A stretch of 48,118 nucleotides of DNA from Lachnospiraceae bacterium UBA4711. GTDB taxonomy: Bacteria > Bacillota > Clostridia > Lachnospirales > Lachnospiraceae. The position numbers and the translations under genes are program-made. The notes under the pieces were generated by a model. That model saw only the letters and a program-made list of their open reading frames with translations. It did not search any database and was not told the DNA's origin. The stretch is taken from assembly GCA_002404515.1 (NCBI GenBank), contig DHJV01000157.1, positions 51,986 to 100,103 on the forward strand, in the 5' to 3' direction. The first letter of the stretch is position 1, and every line of letters starts with the position of its first letter. This document shows positions 7,819 to 14,287 of this stretch, one piece after another.

Positions 7819-8565
7819 ATGACGAAGATTCATGTATTGGTTGTAAAAGTAAATCGTGCATATATAGAACAACATTTTGATGAATTGGTCGAACGCTTAT
7901 ACCCGGAACGAAAGTCCCGGGTATTGGCTTTTCGTAGGCGGGAACCGGCATATACATCGATAGTTGCAGGCTTATTGTTACAGACACTTGTAGAAGAGAA
8001 GCTTGGCATCCCCCCACAGGCATTGGTGCTTGAAAAAAATGAGAATGGAAAGCCGGCAGTACAGGGGTATCCGGAGTTTTATTTCAATCTCTCCCATGCG
8101 GGTGATTATGTTGCACTGGCGCACGGAGATGTGCCTTTGGGCGTTGACATGGAGCAAGTACGCACGCAGAACCTGCATGTCGCAAAACGGTGCTATACAG
8201 AGGCAGAATATGCATATGTGGCCGGAGATAATTCTGAAGAAAATCAAATTAGTGATATATCTGAAGAAAACCATGAGATGAAGATGGGAACAGATATGCT
8301 GCAGCCGGATTCGTCGATGGATATAAATGATCGATTTTTCTATCTGTGGACGATGAAAGAATCATATCTGAAGCTTACGGGTGAAGGGATCAGCGTACCA
8401 CTCAATTCCTTCGAGATTGATCCTTATCGGCAAACGGTGAAAGGAACACTGTATCGGTATTATATGCAGCGAATGAATGATTATTGGATTTCTGTCTGTA
8501 CAGGAGAAAATTGTGAGGTAGTGTATGATTACAGAACCGGCAATGAATTTGGAGAAAGCTATTAA
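7819..8565 (+). CDS. 4'-phosphopantetheinyl transferase, Sfp family
   Basis: 248-residue enzyme that moves phosphopantetheine from CoA to a carrier-protein Ser. Sfp-type motifs are seen: FNLSHAGDYVALA (about 89-101), GVDMEQV (108-114; Asp110 and Glu112 bind Mg2+), and WTMKESYLKLTGEG (177-190). Between the last two lies an acidic Ser/Glu/Asp-rich insertion (about 137-168) not normal for the family. The start at 7819 is chosen because it begins one base after the previous stop and gives the expected N-terminus; reading further upstream would overlap the coding end of that gene by 42 codons. Its partner is very likely the ACP two genes upstream. Confidence 0.93.
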   Translation: MTKIHVLVVKVNRAYIEQHFDELVERLYPERKSRVLAFRRREPAYTSIVAGLLLQTLVEEKLGIPPQALVLEKNENGKPAVQGYPEFYFNLSHAGDYVALAHGDVPLGVDMEQVRTQNLHVAKRCYTEAEYAYVAGDNSEENQISDISEENHEMKMGTDMLQPDSSMDINDRFFYLWTMKESYLKLTGEGISVPLNSFEIDPYRQTVKGTLYRYYMQRMNDYWISVCTGENCEVVYDYRTGNEFGESY

Positions 8566-8636
8566 CACTGCCCATGAGATTAATTGAATACCGGATTATA
8601 TAGGATAATTAAATATGTTTAATTTGCAGAAATCAC

Positions 8637-8665
8637 TTGACAATCACTGAAATCTACGATAGAAT
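8637..8665 (+). promoter_or_regulatory. Promoter of tRNA-Arg
   Basis: Perfect -35 TTGACA (8637-8642), 17-base spacer, -10 TAGAAT (8660-8665), ending 28 bases before the tRNA. Confidence 0.8.
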
Positions 8666-8693
8666 ATCATCTGTTGTGAGAAACAACACAGAT

Positions 8694-8767
8694 GCGGTCG
8701 TAGCTCAGCTGGATAGAGCACTTGGCTACGGACCAAGGTGTCGGGAGTTCGAATCTTCTCGGCCGCA
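8694..8767 (+). tRNA. tRNA-Arg (anticodon ACG)
   Basis: 74 bases fold as a cloverleaf: acceptor GCGGTCG/CGGCCGC with one G-T pair, D arm GCTC/GAGC, anticodon stem CTTGG/CCAAG with loop CTACGGA, T arm GGGAG/CTTCT around TTCGAAT. The anticodon ACG reads CGU, and after deamination to inosine CGC and CGA. No CCA is encoded. Confidence 0.95.
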
Positions 8768-8774
8768 TACCCTT

Positions 8775-8805
8775 AAAGCTTCTCGAGTAATCGGGAAGCT
8801 TTTTT
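8775..8805 (+). terminator. Intrinsic terminator of tRNA-Arg
   Basis: AAAGCTTCTCGA pairs with TCGGGAAGCTTT around a GTAA loop, followed by T's, eight bases after the tRNA. Confidence 0.9.
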
Positions 8806-8818
8806 GCGCGTTCCTATA

Positions 8819-8948
8819 AGCACTGCACACCTGCATGAACGCGATTCGTGCGAGTTTACTCGCAAACGAATCAGCGTGCATGCAGGGGTATAGCGCGCCA
8901 GCGCGACACGAACATGGAGCGAAGCGGAATGTGAGTGTGTGCAGTGCT
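8819..8948. repeat. Large palindromic element A (cloverleaf-like, non-coding)
   Basis: A perfect 12-bp outer stem (AGCACTGCACAC at 8819-8830 with its complement at 8937-8948) encloses three hairpins. Hairpin 1 (8831-8885) has about 23 pairs in blocks CTGCATG, ACGC, GATTCG and GCGAGT. Hairpin 2 is GCGC-GCCA-GCGC (8893-8904). Hairpin 3 pairs ACAT with ATGT around GGAGCGAAGCGGA. No reading frame of note. It lies between two terminators in the convergent tRNA region. It may be a miniature mobile palindrome or a structured RNA; I cannot say which. Confidence 0.7.
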
Positions 8949-9007
8949 ATATATTTAACAAGGCAGATAAGACCAGAGATTCGATCTTAGATTCTATAGT
9001 TAATATG

Positions 9008-9215
9008 CGAGCCGCCAAAGTGTAAATGCGGATGATATATGCAACAAATACTCAAGCAGACCATTGGAGCACATCAGCACTTAACGAGGAAAGTGACAAT
9101 TCGTAGAATTGATGCTTTGCGAGTTTAGTGTCTGCTATGTGCGGAAGTGAGCGGGAGCGTGTCTGCTTAGGATTCCGTTGCATATATTATCCGTAGGATA
9201 CATAAATGGGCTCGC
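9008..9215. repeat. Large palindromic element B (nested inverted repeats, non-coding)
   Basis: Outer GCGAGCC (9008-9014) pairs with GGCTCGC (9209-9215). CGGATGATATATGCAAC (9030-9046) pairs with 9177-9193 at 16 of 17 positions plus a G-T. AAGCAGAC (9055-9062) pairs with GTCTGCTT (9161-9168). Inside is CAATTC-GTA-GAATTG (9098-9112). The whole 208 bases could fold into one long rod. No coding capacity. It sits 60 bases from element A and just before the tRNA-Gln terminator. Confidence 0.65.
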
Positions 9216-9220
9216 AATTC

Positions 9221-9254
9221 AAAATAAAAAGACGACCGAATCTCGATCGTCTTA
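9221..9254 (-). terminator. Intrinsic terminator of tRNA-Gln
   Basis: On the minus strand AAGACGATCGA pairs with its near-complement around GATT, followed by TTTTTATTTT. Confidence 0.88.
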
Positions 9255-9258
9255 CGAA

Positions 9259-9331
9259 CTGGGCTACCAGGATTCGAACCTGGAAAATGCTGGAGTCAGA
9301 GTCCAGTGCCTTACCATTTGGCGATAGCCCA
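9259..9331 (-). tRNA. tRNA-Gln (anticodon CTG)
   Basis: 73 bases on the minus strand: acceptor TGGGCTA/TAGCCCA, D arm GCC/GGC, anticodon stem CTGGA/TCCAG with loop CTCTGAC, T arm CCAGG/CCTGG around TTCGAAT, discriminator G. The anticodon CUG reads CAG only, so another tRNA-Gln for CAA must lie elsewhere. No CCA is encoded. Confidence 0.95.
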
Positions 9332-9374
9332 TCATTATGAAGTTTGGAAACTCTTTTGTGTCTCACAAGTTGGT

Positions 9375-9403
9375 ATTATATTACATGTCTTTTGAAATTG
9401 CAA
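9375..9403 (-). promoter_or_regulatory. Promoter of tRNA-Gln
   Basis: Minus strand -35 TTGCAA (9398-9403), 17-base spacer, -10 TATAAT (9375-9380), about 43 bases before the tRNA. Confidence 0.8.
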
Positions 9404-9483
9404 GCTTTTTTTGAAAAAAATTTACAAAAAGTTGAAACATACTACAATTCCGCCTACTTGTCAGGAATTGGTTAAATAATTGT

Positions 9484-9512
9484 TTGACAAACGGAAACAA
9501 ATACTATATGAT
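9484..9512 (+). promoter_or_regulatory. Promoter of the small unknown gene at 9594
   Basis: -35 TTGACA (9484-9489), 17-base spacer, -10 TATGAT (9507-9512). This gives a leader of about 75 bases. The rest of the stretch from 9404 to 9593 holds nothing else I recognise. Confidence 0.75.
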
Positions 9513-9593
9513 TGCTTACGTTGAACGCTAGGAGAAAACAAAGATTTTTGTAAATCGATTGCGTAGTGAACAACTGTTTGAAAGGAAGTAAGT

Positions 9594-9944
9594 ATGAGCA
9601 GCGTAATATATGTGGTTCCGTGGGCCATTTGTGATACAGAAAGCATATATGTGAAGAAAGTCAAGGGCGACGACGTGCAGGTGCCGGAAAAGGGCAGTGA
9701 GTTTAATTCATGGTGCATCCGTAACGTGATTGCAAGTCCGGATCGCAGAACAAAGGATATGTATGCGATTGTGGATGTGTTTAATGGCTATAAGGACAAG
9801 ATGAGCGAGAAAGGTATGTCTGTGTTTTCTCTTACGAATTCGAAGGAAGTATTGAAAAACCTGGGATTTCAGAAAGCCGATGAAACAGAGACAGCATTTA
9901 TCAAGAACAAAGTATTGAAGTTGAATAAGGACAAGAAAAAATAG
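9594..9944 (+). CDS. Small protein of unknown function
   Basis: 116 residues, not recognised. No signal peptide or clear membrane helix; the first part MSSVIYVVPWAICD is moderately hydrophobic. The middle is soluble and mixed (ASPDRRTKDMYAIVDVF), and the end is strongly basic (KVLKLNKDKKK). It has only two Cys (13 and 41). SD GAAAGGAAG stands before the ATG at 9594. It is a free-standing unit with a strong promoter and a terminator overlapping its stop, which suggests good expression. Codon use is like the neighbours. I suggest no function. Confidence 0.75.
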   Translation: MSSVIYVVPWAICDTESIYVKKVKGDDVQVPEKGSEFNSWCIRNVIASPDRRTKDMYAIVDVFNGYKDKMSEKGMSVFSLTNSKEVLKNLGFQKADETETAFIKNKVLKLNKDKKK

Positions 9945-9972
9945 ACCACGCATGTTTGTGGTCTATTTTTTA
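9938..9972 (+). terminator. Intrinsic terminator after the 9594 gene
   Basis: AATAGACCAC pairs with GTGGTCTATT around GCATGTTT and ends in T's. The stop codon lies inside the 5' arm. Confidence 0.88.
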
Positions 9973-9986
9973 GAAAGTAGGAAAAT

Positions 9987-10826
9987 ATGATAGAAATTGG
10001 AAAATGGAATGATTTGAAAGTCATTCGTTCGAAGGACTTTGGCATATATCTCGGTGAAGAGGACAGCTCGACTGCAGAGACTGTGCTGCTTCCAAGGAAG
10101 CAGGTGCCAGAGGGCGTGAAAGCGGGTGCATCCTTGCGTGTGTTTATTTACCGCGATTCACAGGATCGTATCATCGCGACGACGAATACACCATTGATCA
10201 CCGTAGGTGAAGTGAAGAAGCTTCAGGTCAAGAGTGTGACAAGCCTGGGTGCATTTATGGATTGTGGACTGGAACGCGATGTACTGCTTCCATTTAAGGA
10301 ACAGACAGCGAAAGTGGAAGCTGGAAAGTCCTATCTGGTGCGGATGTATGTGGACAAGTCCGGGCGTCTGGCAGTTTCGATGAAGGTCGGAAAGGAATTG
10401 CAGCCGATCGAGGGCTACGAGGAAGGACAAGATTTCGTTGGAACTGTGTATGAGTTCAAGAAGGATTTCGGTGCATTTGTGGCAATCGATGACAAATATC
10501 CGGGACTGATCTATGCGAGCGAACTGTATGCTCCGGTACGTGTCGGTGATGAGGTGCATGGCAGAATCGTGAAGATCCGTCCAGATGGAAAGGCAGATCT
10601 TGCATTGCGGAAGCTTGCGTATGCGCAGATGGAAGAGGATAGTGAGATGGTATATGCCGTTATAAAGAGCTATAAGGGTGTTTTACCGTTTACAGATAAG
10701 GCAGATAAGGATATAATCAAGAAAGAGTTCGGACTCAGTAAGAACGCGTTTAAGCGCGCCTGCGGACGTCTCCTGAAAGAGGGAAAGATCCGCATTACAG
10801 AGAAGACGATCGAACTCGTTGATTAG
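9987..10826 (+). CDS. cvfB: S1-domain RNA-binding protein, CvfB/YitL family
   Basis: 279-residue cytoplasmic protein of the CvfB family (B. subtilis YitL; in Staphylococcus a regulator of virulence genes that binds RNA). Seen: three S1-like OB domains, at about 1-65 (IGKWNDLKVIRSKDFGIYLG), 70-135 (LQVKSVTSLGAFMDCGL...LPF) and 145-210 (FVGTVYEFKKDFGAFVAID...GLIYASEL), then a C-terminal winged-helix (about 222-279) ending IRITEKTIELVD. The length is normal for the family. It starts 42 bases after the previous stop, directly after the terminator; SD is AGAAAGTAGG. It is followed by a hairpin-rich gap and ridA. Confidence 0.9.
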   Translation: MIEIGKWNDLKVIRSKDFGIYLGEEDSSTAETVLLPRKQVPEGVKAGASLRVFIYRDSQDRIIATTNTPLITVGEVKKLQVKSVTSLGAFMDCGLERDVLLPFKEQTAKVEAGKSYLVRMYVDKSGRLAVSMKVGKELQPIEGYEEGQDFVGTVYEFKKDFGAFVAIDDKYPGLIYASELYAPVRVGDEVHGRIVKIRPDGKADLALRKLAYAQMEEDSEMVYAVIKSYKGVLPFTDKADKDIIKKEFGLSKNAFKRACGRLLKEGKIRITEKTIELVD

Positions 10827-10832
10827 GAGGAG

Positions 10833-10868
10833 GGCGCATATGTGCGAAGCACATATTTAGGATGCGCC
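10833..10868. repeat. Intergenic hairpin before ridA
   Basis: ATATGTGC-GAA-GCACATAT inside a GGCGCA/TGCGCC stem. The following bases (ACATG...GAATGTGAGG, 10874-10896) resemble hairpin 3 of element A (8913-8935), so it may be a degenerate member of the same repeat family. No T-run follows, so it is not a typical terminator. Confidence 0.45.
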
Positions 10869-10927
10869 GACGACATGCCGCCGAACGAATGTGAGGGGGC
10901 AACACCACAATAGGAGGTACTTATATT

Positions 10928-11308
10928 ATGAAGACAGTGATTCAGACACCAAAGGCACCGGCAGCAATTGGACCGTATTCACAGGCAATTGCAGTGGGAG
11001 ATATGATTTATACATCTGGTATGATTCCGATCATTCCGGAGACAGGTGAACTTGAGACAGGCGATGTCAAGGCACAGGCAAAGCAGGCGATTGGAAACCT
11101 GATTGCACTGTTAAACGAGGCAGGCAGTGATGCAGACCATGTGATAAAGACAACCGTATTTATCAAGGATATGAATGATTTCGCCGCAGTGAATGAAGTA
11201 TATGCGACATTCTTTGAGAAGGACTGTCCGGCGCGTTCCTGTGTAGAGGTTGCAAGACTTCCAAAGGACGTGAAGATTGAAATCGAGGCAATTGCACTCA
11301 AAAAATAA
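10928..11308 (+). CDS. ridA: RidA family reactive enamine/imine deaminase
   Basis: 126-residue RidA/YjgF protein, normally a homotrimer in the cytoplasm. It hydrolyses reactive 2-aminoacrylate and related enamines made by PLP enzymes such as serine/threonine dehydratases. Seen: the N-terminal APAAIGPYSQAI block, the YTSGMIP strand, and the C-terminal block ARSCVEVARLPKDVKIEIEAIA, whose Arg is the substrate-binding residue. SD AGGAGG at 10913-10918. It stands before ilvE, a PLP aminotransferase, a common RidA setting. The window also carries an L-serine dehydratase, but that one is the iron-sulfur type. Confidence 0.96.
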   Translation: MKTVIQTPKAPAAIGPYSQAIAVGDMIYTSGMIPIIPETGELETGDVKAQAKQAIGNLIALLNEAGSDADHVIKTTVFIKDMNDFAAVNEVYATFFEKDCPARSCVEVARLPKDVKIEIEAIALKK

Positions 11309-11368
11309 TAAAATAAACATTTTGAACAGTTAAAACAAGCAAAATCGCTCGATTATGTTATTTTCTGC

Positions 11369-11396
11369 TTGCATAATTACATATGCGTGGTAAAAT
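11369..11396 (+). promoter_or_regulatory. Promoter of ilvE
   Basis: -35 TTGCAT (11369-11374), 16-base spacer, -10 TAAAAT (11391-11396). The 40-base leader is too short for a T-box. Confidence 0.55.
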
Positions 11397-11438
11397 AAAG
11401 GGCAGATAATACGCATGAGGGAAAGGAAGTAATAGATC

Positions 11439-12461
11439 ATGAGCAAAAATATTGATTGGTCTTCACTCGGCTTTGGCTATGTGCAGACAGATAAGCGTTT
11501 CGTATCAAACTACAAGAATGGTGCATGGGATGACGGTGTGCTGACAGATGACGCAACCGTTACTCTGAGTGAGTGTGCAGGCGTGCTTCAGTATGCACAG
11601 ACATGTTTTGAAGGTTTGAAGGCATATACAACAGAGAAGGGACAGATCGTTATTTTCCGTCCTGACTTAAATGCATCCCGTATGGCAGATTCCTGCAAGC
11701 GTCTGGAGATGCCTGTATATCCAGAAGATAAGTGGGTAGATGCAGTCGTAAAGACGGTGGAAGCAAACATTGACTGGGTACCACCATATGGCTCTGGAGC
11801 AACTCTTTACATCCGTCCATATATGTTCGGAAGTAACCCGGTTATCGGCGTTAAGCCGGCAGATGAGTATCAGTTCCGTGTATTTTGTACACCGGTTGGT
11901 CCTTACTTCAAGGGCGGCGCAAAGCCAATCGTAATTCGTGTCAGCGATTATGACCGTGCAGCACCTCATGGAACAGGACATATCAAGGCTGGATTGAACT
12001 ACGCTATGAGCTTATACCCAATCGTTGATGCACATAATCAGGGATTTGCTGAGAATATGTATCTTGATGCTGCAACACGGACAAAGGTAGAGGAAACAGG
12101 TGGAGCAAACTTCATCTTCATCACGAAGGATGGCACATTGGTAACACCGAAGTCAGACAGTATCCTTCCTTCTATCACGCGTCGTTCTTTGATGGTAGTT
12201 GCAGAGAAGTACCTTGGCATGAAGGTAGAACACAGAGAAGTTTACTTTGATGAGGTTAAGGATTTCGCAGAGTGTGGTCTGTGTGGTACAGCCGCAGTTA
12301 TCTCTCCGGTTGGAAAGATCAATGATCACGGCAAGGAAATCTGCTTCCCAAGTGGAATGGAAGAGATGGGACCATATACAAAGAAGCTGTATGACGCTCT
12401 GACAGGTATCCAGATGGGACGTATCGAGGCACCGGAAGGCTGGATCAAGGTAATCAGATAA
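11439..12461 (+). CDS. ilvE: Branched-chain amino acid aminotransferase
   Basis: 340-residue PLP-dependent transaminase (fold type IV, class II BCAT) that interconverts Leu, Ile and Val with their 2-keto acids using glutamate/2-oxoglutarate. Seen: SECAGVLQYAQTCFEGLKAY (about 45-64), the IRPYMFG stretch, HIKAGLNYA with the PLP lysine (about residue 184), and VEETGGANFIFIT (about 216-228), where PLP contacts lie. The length fits the longer BCAT class. SD GGGAAAGGAAG. The glycosyltransferase gene begins three bases after its stop, so they are probably read together. Confidence 0.97.
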   Translation: MSKNIDWSSLGFGYVQTDKRFVSNYKNGAWDDGVLTDDATVTLSECAGVLQYAQTCFEGLKAYTTEKGQIVIFRPDLNASRMADSCKRLEMPVYPEDKWVDAVVKTVEANIDWVPPYGSGATLYIRPYMFGSNPVIGVKPADEYQFRVFCTPVGPYFKGGAKPIVIRVSDYDRAAPHGTGHIKAGLNYAMSLYPIVDAHNQGFAENMYLDAATRTKVEETGGANFIFITKDGTLVTPKSDSILPSITRRSLMVVAEKYLGMKVEHREVYFDEVKDFAECGLCGTAAVISPVGKINDHGKEICFPSGMEEMGPYTKKLYDALTGIQMGRIEAPEGWIKVIR

Positions 12462-12464
12462 TTT

Positions 12465-13493
12465 ATGAATAAAAAGATATTAACCATCACAATTCCCTGC
12501 TATAATTCGCAGGACTATATGAAGAAGTGCGTCGATCACGCATTGCTTGGTGGCGAACTGGTAGAAATACTGATTGTGGATGATGGATCTACAGACGACA
12601 CCGCGAAGATCGCAGATGCCTATGCGGAGAAATATCCGACGATCGTAAAGGCAATTCATAAAGAAAATGGTGGGCATGGCGATGCGGTGAATACCGGTAT
12701 CGCCCATGCAACCGGAGTCTATTTCAAGGTTGTTGACAGTGATGACTGGCTTGACAGAGAAGCCTATAAACAGGTCTTGAAGGTCTTGAAGAAGCTTGTG
12801 GAAGATGACAAGGATCTGGATGTCCTGCTCTCCAACTATATCTATGACAAGGTGGAACGCCGGAAGAAGCGTGTTATGCGTTATCACGGTGCTTTGCCGG
12901 AGAAACGGATTATAAGCTGGGAAGACAGCCGGATTCGGTTCAACAAGTTTCAGTATGTACTGATGCATTCGGTGATTTACCGGACACAGTTATTGAAAGA
13001 CTGCGGATTGCAGCTTCCGAAGCATACATTTTATGTGGATAATCTCTATATCTTTGAACCGATGATCCATGTGAAGAAGCTGATGTACTTAAATGTCGAC
13101 CTGTATCACTATTATATTGGCAGAGAAGGACAGTCGGTCAATGAGAAGACGATGATGAAGCGGATTGATCAGCAGATGCTGGTGAACCGGACTCTGATTC
13201 AATTCTTCAGTGAGAATCGGAAGAATCTTCCACCACAGATGTATCGGTTCCTGTTTCAGTACCTGGATATGATGATGTGTGTCGCATCGAGTATCTGTGT
13301 CGTATCGAAGGACAAGGAGCTGTATAAGAAGAAAAAGGAACTGTGGAAGTATCTGAAGGATACAGATGCAGAATTATACAAGGAGCTTCGAACAACATTG
13401 TTTGGTATCGTGTTTAATTTACATGGACCAACAGGTAGATGGTTTGCAAGAACCGGATATCGTTTGTTCCAGAAGTTATTTGGATTTAACTAG
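12465..13493 (+). CDS. Glycosyltransferase family 2
   Basis: 342-residue GT-A glycosyltransferase with no clear membrane helix. The N-terminus has ITIPCYNSQDYMKKCVDHAL, then IVDDGSTDDTAKIAD (about 38-52) for nucleotide-sugar binding, NGGHGDAVNTGI (68-79), and the metal-binding VVDSDDWLD (about 88-96, DxD-like). The C-terminal 130 residues are helical and basic, with KDKELYKKKKELWKY. It probably builds a cell-surface glycan; donor and acceptor are unknown. It has no strong ribosome site of its own and sits three bases after ilvE, so translation may be coupled. A terminator follows. Confidence 0.92.
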   Translation: MNKKILTITIPCYNSQDYMKKCVDHALLGGELVEILIVDDGSTDDTAKIADAYAEKYPTIVKAIHKENGGHGDAVNTGIAHATGVYFKVVDSDDWLDREAYKQVLKVLKKLVEDDKDLDVLLSNYIYDKVERRKKRVMRYHGALPEKRIISWEDSRIRFNKFQYVLMHSVIYRTQLLKDCGLQLPKHTFYVDNLYIFEPMIHVKKLMYLNVDLYHYYIGREGQSVNEKTMMKRIDQQMLVNRTLIQFFSENRKNLPPQMYRFLFQYLDMMMCVASSICVVSKDKELYKKKKELWKYLKDTDAELYKELRTTLFGIVFNLHGPTGRWFARTGYRLFQKLFGFN

Positions 13494-13497
13494 ACAA

Positions 13498-13540
13498 AAA
13501 AATTCCGAAGTTTGTTTATAACAGACTTCGGAATTTTTTT
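13498..13540. terminator. Bidirectional terminator between the glycosyltransferase and PAP2 genes
   Basis: AAAAAATTCCGAAGT pairs with ACTTCGGAATTTTTTT around a loop of about 13 bases, with T-runs on both strands. It serves both converging genes. Confidence 0.88.
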
Positions 13541-13569
13541 GTTTATATCAGTTCGCTGTGAACAAATTA

Positions 13570-14220
13570 TTATTTCGTTTCTGTCTGGCTTTTTCTGCCC
13601 CAGGGAATCACATATACGATCGGATAGAGGATTGCCGCCAGTGCAAATGCACCGATGACGTCCCATACAGAATGCTGTTTCAAAAACATTGTGGATAGGA
13701 TGATCAAGATGCCGATTACTGTAGCAATCACCTTAATCCACGTTTTATCTTTCATCCCCTTGCTCTTGTACAGGGCGACGAGACAGCCAAGCGTGTTGAA
13801 TACATGTAAGCTTGGGAATACATTTGTGCTTGTATCCGTCTTGTACAACATTTTTACCAATTTGGCACACAGGTTATTGCGGTAGGAGATATCCTGTCGC
13901 AGATTTAAACCGTTATGCCAGAGCGTGCATATAATCAGGAAGATCGTCATGCCGCTGAACAGATATGCACAGCACTGGTAATATTCTTTCTTCGAGTAGA
14001 AGAACTCGTACCCGACAATCGCCGGAACGAATAAAAACCACATAAAATAAGGAATAACAAAATATTCACAGAATGGAATCTTGTAATCGATCGGCATCGA
14101 TACAAGATGGAAATCCGTAGTTACTGTTTTCTCCAGCCATACAAACCATGGCATGTAGAAAACGATGTAGAGCAGTGTCCATATGTGGTTATATTTTCTG
14201 ATGAATTTTCCTGCCTTCAT
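13570..14220 (-). CDS. PAP2-type membrane phosphatase / phosphotransferase
   Basis: 216-residue membrane protein of the PAP2 superfamily, with about six hydrophobic helices. The active-site motifs are FPSLHVFNT (about 135-143; His in the catalytic SLH) and KQHSVWDVIGA (about 181-191; His-x4-D type). The KLVKMLYKTDTSTNV segment holds the basic first part of the motif. Related enzymes remove phosphate from lipid phosphates (phosphatidate, undecaprenyl-PP) or transfer inositol-phosphate. It follows pyrG on the minus strand after 67 bases. The substrate cannot be told; a role in lipid or cell-wall precursor recycling is the usual guess. Confidence 0.88.
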   Translation of the reverse strand: MKAGKFIRKYNHIWTLLYIVFYMPWFVWLEKTVTTDFHLVSMPIDYKIPFCEYFVIPYFMWFLFVPAIVGYEFFYSKKEYYQCCAYLFSGMTIFLIICTLWHNGLNLRQDISYRNNLCAKLVKMLYKTDTSTNVFPSLHVFNTLGCLVALYKSKGMKDKTWIKVIATVIGILIILSTMFLKQHSVWDVIGAFALAAILYPIVYVIPWGRKSQTETK

Positions 14221-14287
14221 AAGGGGTTACGAAAACCTTTCTTTTCTTTTGTGTCACAACATTTGTTTGCCGACAGGGGTTAGTATA

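Noticed and set aside
8637..8819. 60-residue frame over tRNA-Arg
   Set aside because: It overlaps the tRNA, its promoter and its terminator.
11309..11438. T-box or leader attenuator before ilvE
   Set aside because: The promoter leaves a leader of about 40 bases, too short, and no T-box sequence or terminator stem is found.
13494..13569. Small RNA gene between converging genes
   Set aside because: The only structure is a symmetrical bidirectional terminator.
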